From Salinimicrobium sp963739625 (GTDB lineage Bacteria > Bacteroidota > Bacteroidia > Flavobacteriales > Flavobacteriaceae), in contig CAVUAU010000010.1 in NCBI GenBank assembly GCA_963739625.1, positions 124,001-188,000 of the forward strand: DNA of 64,000 nucleotides. Reading direction: 5' to 3'. This document shows positions 44,307 through 52,044 of the stretch, piece after piece (the stretch's first letter is position 1; the number at the start of each line of letters is the position of its first letter). The notes under the pieces were generated by a model, which had not been told where the DNA came from, did not search any database, and saw only the letters and a program-made list of their open reading frames with translations. The translations under genes and the position numbers were made by a program.

Positions 44307-45107
44307 TTAAAAGATCTCCTTCCACAAAATATAGATCCCCATCACGAGGACGAACCATCCGAAGCCTTTTTTCAGCTTTTTCCCATCCACAAAACGGGTG
44401 AGATAGACCCCGGCGAAAATTCCGAAGACAGCAAGGGCGGTAAAGACCAGCAGGAAAGGCCAGTCGATCTTTTGGTGTCCCAGGTCCCCGAGAAAACCAA
44501 TCAGGGAGTTGATCGCGATAATAAAGAGAGAAGTGCCCACCGCCTTTTTCATGGGAAGGCCCGCCAGGAGCACAAGAATAGGAATAATTATAAAACCGCC
44601 GCCTGCTCCAACCAGGCCCGTGATCAACCCGGTTATAAATCCCAGGGGCACCAGCAGCCCGTACCAGGGCCCGGACTCTTCTTTTTTGTTTTCCAGCAGC
44701 TTCTCCCTGTCCATGATCATTGAAAAACTGGCCACCAGCATAAGCAGGGCAAAAAAGATCATGATCCCAATATTTTTTGTGACCACAAAATCGCCCAGCT
44801 TGAAGATCACTTCGGGAATTGCCGGCACAATATACTTGCGGGTGCTAAAGACAGAAATAACAGCGGGTATGGCAAACGCAATGGCTGTACGGAAGCCCAC
44901 CCTCTTCTTTTGCAGGTTCCTGCCTGCTCCAACCAGTGAGGAAGTTCCTACAACAAAAAGCGAATAAGCGGTGGCAGTAACAGGATTAACATTAAAAAGA
45001 TATACCAGCACAGGGACGGTAAGGATAGAGCCTCCTCCTCCAATAAGTCCCAGTACTAACCCAATAAGTAAAGCTCCAATATATCCTAAAATGTCAAAAA
45101 TCTCCAT
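44307..45107 (-). CDS. TauE/SafE family sulfite/anion exporter
   Basis: The 266-residue membrane protein has about eight helices in two repeats, with 'GLVLGLIGGGGSILTVPVLV' (about 16-35) and 'GLITGLVGAGGGFIIIPILV', the paired glycine signatures of TauE/SafE. Family members export sulfite or sulfonates. Between its start and the upstream regulator gene lies a promoter with CTGTAA-N6-TTACAG at 45153-45170. Export of sulfite formed by the persulfide dioxygenase is a natural guess, given the shared operator. Confidence 0.92.
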   Translation of the reverse strand: MEIFDILGYIGALLIGLVLGLIGGGGSILTVPVLVYLFNVNPVTATAYSLFVVGTSSLVGAGRNLQKKRVGFRTAIAFAIPAVISVFSTRKYIVPAIPEVIFKLGDFVVTKNIGIMIFFALLMLVASFSMIMDREKLLENKKEESGPWYGLLVPLGFITGLITGLVGAGGGFIIIPILVLLAGLPMKKAVGTSLFIIAINSLIGFLGDLGHQKIDWPFLLVFTALAVFGIFAGVYLTRFVDGKKLKKGFGWFVLVMGIYILWKEIF

Positions 45108-45124
45108 GCCTCTTTTTTCTAGTA

Positions 45125-45168
45125 CAAAACTAAAACAGCTGCAGCAGCCCTACTGTAACATTGATTAC
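45125..45168 (-). promoter_or_regulatory. Activator-type promoter of the TauE/SafE gene
   Basis: The -7 box is TAGTTTTG on the minus strand (45125-45132), and GTAACATTGATTAC occupies 45155-45168. The gap is 22 bases, identical to the other two promoters of this class, and no TTTG is found at -33. Confidence 0.75.
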
Positions 45169-45177
45169 AGTTTTATT

Positions 45178-45813
45178 TTAAAGATCCAGCACCTCGATAC
45201 TGTTGCGCTGCAGACTTATTTTTCCTTCAATTTCCAGTTTTTTGAGCAGCCGGGAGATGACCACCCGTGAAGTGTGCAGGTCGTAAGCGATCTCCTGGTG
45301 CGTAACCTGTAGTGTTTCGCTGCCATTGATCTTCGCCTTGTCCTGCAAGTACCTCATAAGTCGCTGGTCCATGTTTAAAAAAGCGATCGTGTCAATGGTG
45401 TCCAGCATTTCGGTAAGGCGTGAGTGGTAGCTTTCAAAAACGAAATTTCTCCAACTCTTATATTTGGAGGTCCATTCCTCCATTTTTTCTATGGGGATCA
45501 TGATAAGCTTGGTATCCCTCTCTGCCACCGCCCTAATCTCACTCCTGGTTTGTCCCAGGCAACACGAGAGTGTCATGGCGCAGGTATCGCCGCGCTCCAG
45601 GAAATAAAGCAGCAGTTCATCGCCGTCCTTATCTTTTCGCAGGATTTTAATAGCGCCCTCGAGCAGCAGCGGCATCGTTTTCACATAGTCGCCAATTTCG
45701 ATGATCTTCTCCCCGGCTTTTATGGTTTTAAGAGTTCCATATTTAGCGATCTCGTCAAGAAGTGCTTCCTCAAAAATGAAATGATAGGCTTCAACTAATT
45801 CGTGTTTTATCAT
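45178..45813 (-). CDS. Crp/Fnr family transcriptional regulator
   Basis: The 211-residue regulator has an N-terminal cyclic-nucleotide-type beta roll (about 20-115), a dimer helix ('RNFVFESYHSRLTEMLDTID', about 122-141) and a C-terminal winged helix with 'VTHQEIAYDLHTSRVVISRLLKKL' split over residues 170-193. In the recognition helix the CRP pattern SRETVGR is SRVVISR, so Arg is kept and Glu is replaced, which suits a site other than TGTGA. Cysteines 78, 84 and 85 form a possible redox or persulfide sensor. It is leftward, next to the TauE/SafE gene, and is the likely reader of GTAAC-N4-GTTAC. Confidence 0.92.
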   Translation of the reverse strand: MIKHELVEAYHFIFEEALLDEIAKYGTLKTIKAGEKIIEIGDYVKTMPLLLEGAIKILRKDKDGDELLLYFLERGDTCAMTLSCCLGQTRSEIRAVAERDTKLIMIPIEKMEEWTSKYKSWRNFVFESYHSRLTEMLDTIDTIAFLNMDQRLMRYLQDKAKINGSETLQVTHQEIAYDLHTSRVVISRLLKKLEIEGKISLQRNSIEVLDL

Positions 45814-46113
45814 GAAGTCGGGTTTTGCAGGAAGTAAAAATAAAGTTTTAAAATAGATAATGAAGTGCAGTTGAAAATAAGTTTTTTTGAGGAAATGATT
45901 TTTTTTGGCTCTAAATCTCCGGTTGAAGCATGCAAAACAAATGGAAGATAGTCATTTGCCGGCTCCTGTTTTCTTCGGAAGAAGAGAGAACATTTTCGAT
46001 AGTTTCCAAAACTACGGAAGCCTTCTGCCACCCTTACCGCGAAGCCATCCTGCCTATAACGGACTGGCAAGGTTCTCAAAAATTTGCTAACTTAAGGCAA
46101 ACAAAAGAAACAC
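45814..46113. other. Gene-free stretch between the regulator and a VOC gene
   Basis: I find no convincing gene here. Two short frames overlap it but have no recognisable sequence and unlike composition. No clear -7 box is seen for the regulator gene or for the VOC gene. Confidence 0.5.
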
Positions 46114-46545
46114 ATGAGCAGCAAAATATCCACCTTTTTACTATTTACAGGCGAACAGCATGGCAAAGCCAAAGAAGCCATTGATTTTTATACCGACCTT
46201 TTTGACGATTCAAAAATTATAGATATCGAACTTTACGGGCCAAAAGAACCCGAACCTGAGGGAACCGTAAAGCAGGCGCATTTCTCCCTTAACGGGCAGC
46301 AGTTTATTGCCAAAGACAGTCATCTCAAGCACAAATTCGGATTTACCCCCGCAGTTTCCTTCTTTATTGAGAGCGACAATGCTACAGACATTGACGACGC
46401 TTTCAAGGAACTGGCAAAAGGCGGAGTGGTTTTCATGCCTCTGGAAGAATATCCTTTTAGCCCGAAGTTTGGGTGGGTGCAGGATAAATACGGAATTTCC
46501 TGGCAACTCAACCTCATTCCCGAAGTAAAAAAAGTACCGAAATAG
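46114..46545 (+). CDS. VOC family protein, PhnB/3-demethylubiquinone methyltransferase type
   Basis: A 143-residue single-domain VOC protein of the PhnB-like group: 'SKISTFLLFTGEQHGKAKEA' at the start, 'IDFYTDLF', 'HFSLNGQQFIAKDS' and 'PKFGWVQDKYGISWQLNLI' at the end. Despite older names in this family it is not a methyltransferase; function is unknown. It is rightward and alone, ending at the bidirectional terminator 46555-46576. Confidence 0.88.
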   Translation: MSSKISTFLLFTGEQHGKAKEAIDFYTDLFDDSKIIDIELYGPKEPEPEGTVKQAHFSLNGQQFIAKDSHLKHKFGFTPAVSFFIESDNATDIDDAFKELAKGGVVFMPLEEYPFSPKFGWVQDKYGISWQLNLIPEVKKVPK

Positions 46546-46554
46546 TCAACAAAA

Positions 46555-46576
46555 AAGGCCCTTTTTCAAGGGCCTT
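46555..46576. terminator. Bidirectional terminator between the VOC gene and the 598-residue gene
   Basis: Arms AAGGCCCTT (46555-46563) and AAGGGCCTT (46568-46576) with loop TTTC, and A- and T-rich flanks. Confidence 0.85.
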
Positions 46577-46581
46577 CAATT

Positions 46582-48378
46582 TTAATTTTCCTGCAGCTTT
46601 ACCTGCAGGGCTTCTACTTCGGCTTCGGCTTCAAAAAGGCCTTTTTGAAAGGCTTCTTTGTTTTTGACATATTCCTCCCTGAGTAGTTCCTTGTAATGAC
46701 CTATGCCTTCTCGCATGTTTGAGCAGAAGGTGTTCCAGGCCTTGATCTCTCTGCCTCCGGGATTAAAACTGCTCTTGATCTCCTCTTTGATGTAGTCGAG
46801 ATACAGCTGTAGTTCCTTTATAAACATGTGCGGCCTGTCCTGCTTTTGAACCAGAGAATTTCTTCCGTAGATATGATCTGTCATTTCCCGAAGACCCGAG
46901 ATCTGGGAAAAATTGACAATATTGGGACCGGGGCAAATCGTAACGGCATCCAGTTTTTCAACAAGCGGAACTTTATAATTGATCCCCGCCGAATTACTAA
47001 GGCCTATACAAAGACATTCTTTGCTCAACAGCTCTTCCACCTGTTGCTCGTATTCCTGCTGTGGCAAGCCCGCCTGCTCCAGCTGTTCCAGCTTGAGCTT
47101 TTGATATCTTCTCGAGGCAGTGCAAATAGGTTCTTTCGTAAATTCGGTATTTGAAACAAGGTACTTTTCAGTACAGGGACTTCCCGGTTTATTGCGCTCA
47201 ATACGCTGCAGTCTTTCCCTTTCGGCACTGGTGCCTTTAAGATAGTTGAACCTCACTCCAAGCGGGGAAGCCTTGCTGAGAACCACATCCTTTTCTTCGC
47301 TTTTTCGAAGCAGTTCCAGGGTTGGCTCATCAACAGTAGTGGCCTCTGGGCATAACAAGAAAGGACTGCCCCAGCCGGTGCCGTTCACTTCATAACGCTT
47401 AAGAAGCATTTCCTGCTCTTCTGCATTTCCAATTCCCCCCTGCACAGTGACTGCCACGGGATGTGGTTTTTCAAAACCTGCTTCTCCCCTCGCCTGAATG
47501 GCGGGATTATACAGCCTGAACAGCTCTGCTGCCAACTCTTCTCTTTTACTTCTAAACTCCTCCAAAATAGGGCCCAGCAGCAAACCGGGAGTCGCAAAAG
47601 CGTGTCCGCCACAGTTCAAGCCCGATTCGATCCTGAATTCACTTACCCAAATGCCTTTTTTGGCCAGGTATTTTCCCTGGATAAGAGCCGACCTGTAGTC
47701 GCTCACCTTCACCACGATCCTCTTTTTAAACTGTCCCCAGCCGGTGGCGTCAAATTCCCTGAAGTTTTCGAGATAATTAAAGAGCCTTGGGTTCATTCCT
47801 GCGGAAAAGATAACGGCAGAATTTTCAAGATCACTCTCGGCATAGGCTTTTAGCGCTCCCAGGGCATCTGAACCGTCGGGGATTACTTCTCCGGCTTTGT
47901 TGGTGTTGTTCTTATCAACCTTGGTCATGATATTGACCTCGATGGCGCCCGGCGTTACCTGATTTCTCAGCCATTGCTCAAGTTCGGCGCGGGTTTCACC
48001 ATGGGCCTGTAAAAATTGAAGGTAGCGTGCCTTTAGTCCGCTTTCTTCGGGTAACATTTCGAAATACTTTACGATCTCTGAACCTGTTTCGAAAGCGGAA
48101 TTCCTGAGTTTCTCAAGTTTCACCTGCACGTTGCGGTTCACAAGATTCAGATAATCTGTGATGCGGCGGCTGCGGTAATTCTCCTCGTGCTTACCTATAG
48201 GCACATAGGGTTCATTGTTTTCCTGGTAATAGTACTTCCGCATCATTTCAATGAGATTGTCTTCAATGATAGACAAAGCCGAATTGATCCCGTAACAGGC
48301 CACCTTCACCGGAGTATCAATGGTAAAGGAAATTCCCATCACGGGGATGTGGAAATTATGAGGGGATAAAGTGTACAT
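46582..48378 (-). CDS. Large conserved protein, possibly a flavin-dependent TIM barrel
   Basis: The 598-residue cytoplasmic protein has no signal or membrane segment. Segments 'RIESGLNCGGHAFATPGLLL' (about 247-266), 'VTVQGGIGNAEEQEMLLKRY' (about 309-328) and 'GTGWGSPFLLCPEATTVDEP' resemble the FMN-binding loops of nitronate monooxygenase/FabK-like barrels, where a GGH motif and GGIG turn bind FMN phosphate. A Cys pair (ECLCIG) and other cysteines occur near residues 395-465. I do not know a named function. Similar proteins exist in other Flavobacteriaceae as far as I recall. It is leftward and alone, next to the palindrome array. Confidence 0.65.
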   Translation of the reverse strand: MYTLSPHNFHIPVMGISFTIDTPVKVACYGINSALSIIEDNLIEMMRKYYYQENNEPYVPIGKHEENYRSRRITDYLNLVNRNVQVKLEKLRNSAFETGSEIVKYFEMLPEESGLKARYLQFLQAHGETRAELEQWLRNQVTPGAIEVNIMTKVDKNNTNKAGEVIPDGSDALGALKAYAESDLENSAVIFSAGMNPRLFNYLENFREFDATGWGQFKKRIVVKVSDYRSALIQGKYLAKKGIWVSEFRIESGLNCGGHAFATPGLLLGPILEEFRSKREELAAELFRLYNPAIQARGEAGFEKPHPVAVTVQGGIGNAEEQEMLLKRYEVNGTGWGSPFLLCPEATTVDEPTLELLRKSEEKDVVLSKASPLGVRFNYLKGTSAERERLQRIERNKPGSPCTEKYLVSNTEFTKEPICTASRRYQKLKLEQLEQAGLPQQEYEQQVEELLSKECLCIGLSNSAGINYKVPLVEKLDAVTICPGPNIVNFSQISGLREMTDHIYGRNSLVQKQDRPHMFIKELQLYLDYIKEEIKSSFNPGGREIKAWNTFCSNMREGIGHYKELLREEYVKNKEAFQKGLFEAEAEVEALQVKLQEN

Positions 48379-48457
48379 GTATGTTTCGGTTTTTAAACAA
48401 AAACCTCAAAGATGGGAAACGTCAAGAAGCTTGTTTATGACGCAGGTCATGTTCCGT

Positions 48458-49860
48458 GTCATTCCGACGAAGGAGGAATCTCTGATAAGGAAGAATTCCA
48501 GGAGAAGAAGAGATTCTTCACTCCGCTGCGCTGTGTTCAGAATGACAATGTTGTCATTCCGACGAAGGAGGAATCTTATTTCACTCGATCTCCCTGTTCA
48601 AAAATTTCCAATCAGGATTAAGTGAAGAAATTAAAGCATCCTTCTTCTCTCTTCTCCAACCTTTGATCTGTTTTTCTCTTTGAATAGCCGTTTCAACATC
48701 TGAAAAATGCTCCCAATAAAGAAGATAATGCAACGATATTTAGTAGTAAATGCTTTGCTCAAAGCGTCAGGATGTGTATGGTAGTACAATCTCTCCTTCA
48801 AATTATTCGTGACTCCAGTGTATAAAACTGTTTTCGCCTTGTTGGTAAGGATATAGACATAGTAGTTATGTGTCCCAAACGTTTTATACATAATTCAGTT
48901 CTTGTAGAGATTCTTCATTTTGCTGCGCTACATTCAAAATGACAATGTTGTCATTCCGACGAAGGAGGAATCTCAATATAATTAAAGATCCCATCAAAAA
49001 ATTTAAAATTTACAAAGCCAAAGGCTAAGGGCAAACAGCTAATAGCTTTCCAAAAGAGATTCTTCACTCCGCTGCGCTGCGTTCAGAATGACAAGGTTGT
49101 CATCCGACGAAGGAGGAATCTCAATTAGGGATGAATTTCCAGTAAAGAAGAGATTCTTCACTCCGCTGCGCTGTGTTCAGAATGACAATGTTGTCATTCC
49201 GACGAAGGAGGAATCTCTCATAAAGAAGAGATTCTTCATTTCGCTGCGCTGTGTTCAGAATGACAAGGTTGTCATTCCGACGAAGGAGGAATCTCAATTA
49301 GAGATGAATTTCCAGTAAAGAAGAGATTCTTCACTCCGCTGCGCTGCGTTCAGAATGACAAGGTTGTCATCCGACGAAGGAGGAATCTCAATATAAATAA
49401 AGTTCCGATCAAAAAATATAAAATTTCCAAAGCCACAGGCTAAGGGCAAACAGCTAATAGCTTTCCAAAAGAGATTCTTCACTCCGCTGCGCTGTGTTCA
49501 GAATGACAAGGTTGTCATCCGACGAAGGAGGAATCTCAATTAGGGATGAATTTCCAGTAAAGAAGAGATTCTTCACTCCGCTGCGCTGCGTTCAGAATGA
49601 CAATGTTGTCATTCCGACGAAGGAGGAATCTCTCGTAAAGAAGAGATTCTTCATTTCGCTGCGCTGCGTTCAGAATGACAAGGTTGTCATTCTGACGAAG
49701 GAGGAATCTCAATATAATTAAAGATCCCATCAAAAAATTTAAAATTTACAAAGCCAAAGGCTAAGGGCAAGCAGCTAATAGCTTTCCAAAAGAGATTCTT
49801 CACTCCGCTGCGCTGTGTTCAGAATGACATAGAGACGCTATGGTGCGTTCAGAATGACAG
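48458..49860. repeat. Array of about eleven 68-70-bp palindromic repeats in a higher-order tandem pattern
   Basis: Each unit starts AGAGATTCTTCACTCCGCTG, contains CAGAATGACA, a short A/G-GTT loop and GTCATTC, and ends GACGAAGGAGGAATCTC, so the ends (GAGATTC/GAATCTC) and centre pair. Units lie at about 48508, 48906, 49056, 49149, 49227, 49322, 49469, 49563, 49641 and 49791 (left half), with a right half at 48458. Three spacer types recur: about 80 bp (containing AAAGCC...GGCTAAGGGCAA), 26 bp and 9 bp. The block from 48975 to about 49294 recurs from 49390 to about 49710, showing segmental tandem duplication. Confidence 0.9.
48581..48891 (-). pseudogene. GIY-YIG nuclease domain protein, frameshifted
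   Basis: A small GIY-YIG endonuclease-like gene of the UPF0213 kind. The start contains 'NYYVYILTNKAKTVLYTGVT', the catalytic region, and 'LKERLYYHT'. After 'TTKYRC' the frame is lost. Adding one base near 48728-48731 restores 'YLLYWEHFSDVETAIQREKQ' and 'IKGWRREKKDALI', ending at 48581. It lies inside the palindromic repeat array, with units on both sides. Such genes are common among Bacteroidetes; whether this one acts on the repeats is unknown. The lesion may be real, since it is not essential, or a sequence error like others here. Confidence 0.8.
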
Positions 49861-49861
49861 G

Positions 49862-51760
49862 CTAATAAAGAACCCTAAACCTGATGGTATCCTGGATCTT
49901 CTTCATCTCCTCTATCACCTGCTCGTCATAAGCCTTGTTAATATCAGTGATCACGTATCCCACCTGCTCGTTGGTCTTAAGATACTGTCCCACAATATTA
50001 CAGCCATGTTCAGAAAGCACATTGTTGATATGCGCGATAATACCCGGCCTGTTGTGGTGGATATGGATCAACCTGTGCGCATTCTCGAGAATGGGCAGCT
50101 GCAGGTTTGGAAAATTCACACTGTTGGTGGTGCTACCCGTGTTGATGTACTCGATGATCTTGCCGGGCACAAAATTCCCGATGTTCACCTGGGCCTCTTC
50201 GGTGCTTCCGCCAACGTGCGGCGTAAGGATCACATTGGGCAGCCCCCGAAGTTGAGACTGGAATTCTTCATTGTTCGTTTTTGGTTCCTTCGGAAAAACA
50301 TCAACTCCTGCACCCTTGATCTTTCCGGAGAGGATATTCTGCTTCAGCGCTTCCAGGTCCACCACGTGCCCACGGCTTAAATTCAGAAATACAGCCCCGT
50401 CTTTCATCTGCCCGAATTCCTTCTCTCCAATTAAATTTTCGTTTTCCTTTCTTCCGTCCACATGAAGGCTCACTACGTCAACCTTTCGCAGCAGCTCGTC
50501 AAGGCTCCTGCACTTTGTAGCGTTACCCAGGGCCAGCTTTTCCATAAGATCGTAATAGTAGACGTCAAAGCCAATGGCTTCGGCAACCACAGACAGTTGC
50601 GCGCCTATATTGCCATAGCCCACGATGCCTAATTTTTTCCCGCGAATTTCCCGGCTTCCCGCTGCAGATTTCTTCCATTTACCGGCATGCATTTCCTGCA
50701 AACGGTCGGGCAGGCTGCGCATCAACAGGATGATCTCTCCAATGGCCAGTTCTACCACAGACCTGGTATTGCTAAAGGGCGCGTTAAAAACTGCTATCCC
50801 CTTGTTAAGACAGGCTTCCAGGTCTATTTGATTGGTACCAATACAAAAAGCACCTACAGCGATCAACCTGTTGGCATTCTCTAAAACCTTTTTGGTGAGC
50901 TGCGTTTTTGAACGTATTCCCAGAACAGATACGCCTTTGATCCTTTCAGAAAGTTCTTCTTCATCCAGAGCCCCCGATACTGTTTCTACATTATAGCCCT
51001 CATTCTTCATGATCTTTGCAGCATCTTCATGGATGTTCTCCAGCAACAGCACCTTGATGCGGTTCTTGGGATAGGAAATGGCCTTGTTCATTTTGTGCAG
51101 GTACAGGAATTCATCCAGGCTGGGCGTGATATGATCAGCTTTTTGCAGCACATTATCGCGCTCCACATTCTCGGTAAAAGCGTAGAATTTATTGGCAAGA
51201 CCTGCAGCCTTGATCTCATAATCTGTATACCCGTCTCCAATCACGTAGACATCCCCCTGCAAATCGAGATTTTTGAGCATTTCCACCTTTCCGTTGTTGG
51301 AGGAAAGCACATTATCTGTATCAAAACCTATGATCTTCCCCTCTTCATCATACTTAAATGTATTGGCAAAGACATTTTCTTCTTTAATGCCAAATTCTTC
51401 AACTATGGGTACAATAAACTCTTTAAAACCATTGGAGATGATGTAGATATTCTCATGATTTTCACTAAAGAATTCCCTGTTCCTTATGAAAGAAGTTGAA
51501 ACCTTGCTTTTCAAGCGATTCACCAGCTGCGGAAGATGACCTTCTCTGGCATTGAGCAGTTCCAGTCTTTGAATAAGCGATTCCCTGAAAGAGAGATCTC
51601 CGGCCATGCCACTATTTGTAAGTGAAGCTAATTGTTCCAGCCTTTCCTCTTTCTCATCGTGTGCCTCAAGGGAGATTTCCCCAAGCACGTCAAGGGCTTC
51701 CACCTGCGTAAAAGTACTGTCAAAATCTATTACAAAATGTCTCTGGATCTTCATGTGCAT
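49862..51760 (-). CDS. serA: Fused phosphoserine phosphatase-like/phosphoglycerate dehydrogenase (SerB-SerA)
   Basis: The 632-residue protein joins two serine-synthesis activities. Residues about 5-215 are a SerB-like HAD phosphatase, with motif I 'VIDFDSTFTQVEAL' (Asp12, Asp14), motif II 'IISNGFKEF' and motif III/IV 'VIGDGYTDYEIKAAG'. Residues about 230-545 are D-3-phosphoglycerate dehydrogenase, with 'KKLGIVGYGNIGAQLSVVAE' and 'NLSRGHVVDLEAL', the catalytic His in 'TPHVGGS'. A C-terminal ACT domain (about 555-632) suggests serine feedback. Steps one and three are thus in one chain. It may start at the second Met, 51754. A -7 box lies at 51778-51785. Confidence 0.92.
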   Translation of the reverse strand: MHMKIQRHFVIDFDSTFTQVEALDVLGEISLEAHDEKEERLEQLASLTNSGMAGDLSFRESLIQRLELLNAREGHLPQLVNRLKSKVSTSFIRNREFFSENHENIYIISNGFKEFIVPIVEEFGIKEENVFANTFKYDEEGKIIGFDTDNVLSSNNGKVEMLKNLDLQGDVYVIGDGYTDYEIKAAGLANKFYAFTENVERDNVLQKADHITPSLDEFLYLHKMNKAISYPKNRIKVLLLENIHEDAAKIMKNEGYNVETVSGALDEEELSERIKGVSVLGIRSKTQLTKKVLENANRLIAVGAFCIGTNQIDLEACLNKGIAVFNAPFSNTRSVVELAIGEIILLMRSLPDRLQEMHAGKWKKSAAGSREIRGKKLGIVGYGNIGAQLSVVAEAIGFDVYYYDLMEKLALGNATKCRSLDELLRKVDVVSLHVDGRKENENLIGEKEFGQMKDGAVFLNLSRGHVVDLEALKQNILSGKIKGAGVDVFPKEPKTNNEEFQSQLRGLPNVILTPHVGGSTEEAQVNIGNFVPGKIIEYINTGSTTNSVNFPNLQLPILENAHRLIHIHHNRPGIIAHINNVLSEHGCNIVGQYLKTNEQVGYVITDINKAYDEQVIEEMKKIQDTIRFRVLY

Positions 51761-51777
51761 ATTTTTGCTGATGGTAT

Positions 51778-51785
51778 CAAAGCTA
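51778..51785 (-). promoter_or_regulatory. -7 box (TAGCTTTG) of serB-serA
   Basis: Minus-strand TAGCTTTG ends 17 bases before the first ATG. Confidence 0.55.
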
Positions 51786-52044
51786 AAGTTTTTTGAGGTC
51801 TAAAAAGAGGTTCTCATTTAAAAGCTTGAAGATTTGTCTTTTTCAGAACTCTGACTGCAAATGGTTTCAAAAAAGGCATTTTTACCACCTCTTTTCTGAA
51901 AAATACTTAAAGAATAAAAACCAAGATCTCATCTTATTCCCATTGTCAACATCAAGAAAAATGTGGTACCTTAATGGAATTAAATAAAAGGTCATGTTAG
52001 GCATCCTGTTGCGAAAAAAAGGTAAAAAGATAAGCCATAATGTC

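Noticed and set aside
45810..46079. Leftward frame of 89 residues upstream of the regulator
   Set aside because: Its composition and sequence have no family resemblance and it fills a gap between genes.
46114..46545. Annotation as 3-demethylubiquinone-9 3-methyltransferase
   Set aside because: The protein has the VOC fold and no SAM-binding motif; the name is a known mislabel of this family.
49088..49733. Several short reading frames on both strands within the palindrome array
   Set aside because: They are translations of the repeat units themselves (recurring KKRFFTPLRCVQND-type and LNAAQRSEESLL-type phrases) and not independent proteins.
48458..49860. Possible CRISPR array
   Set aside because: The repeats are long, palindromic and have only three recurring spacers, not unique spacers of constant length, and no cas gene is near.
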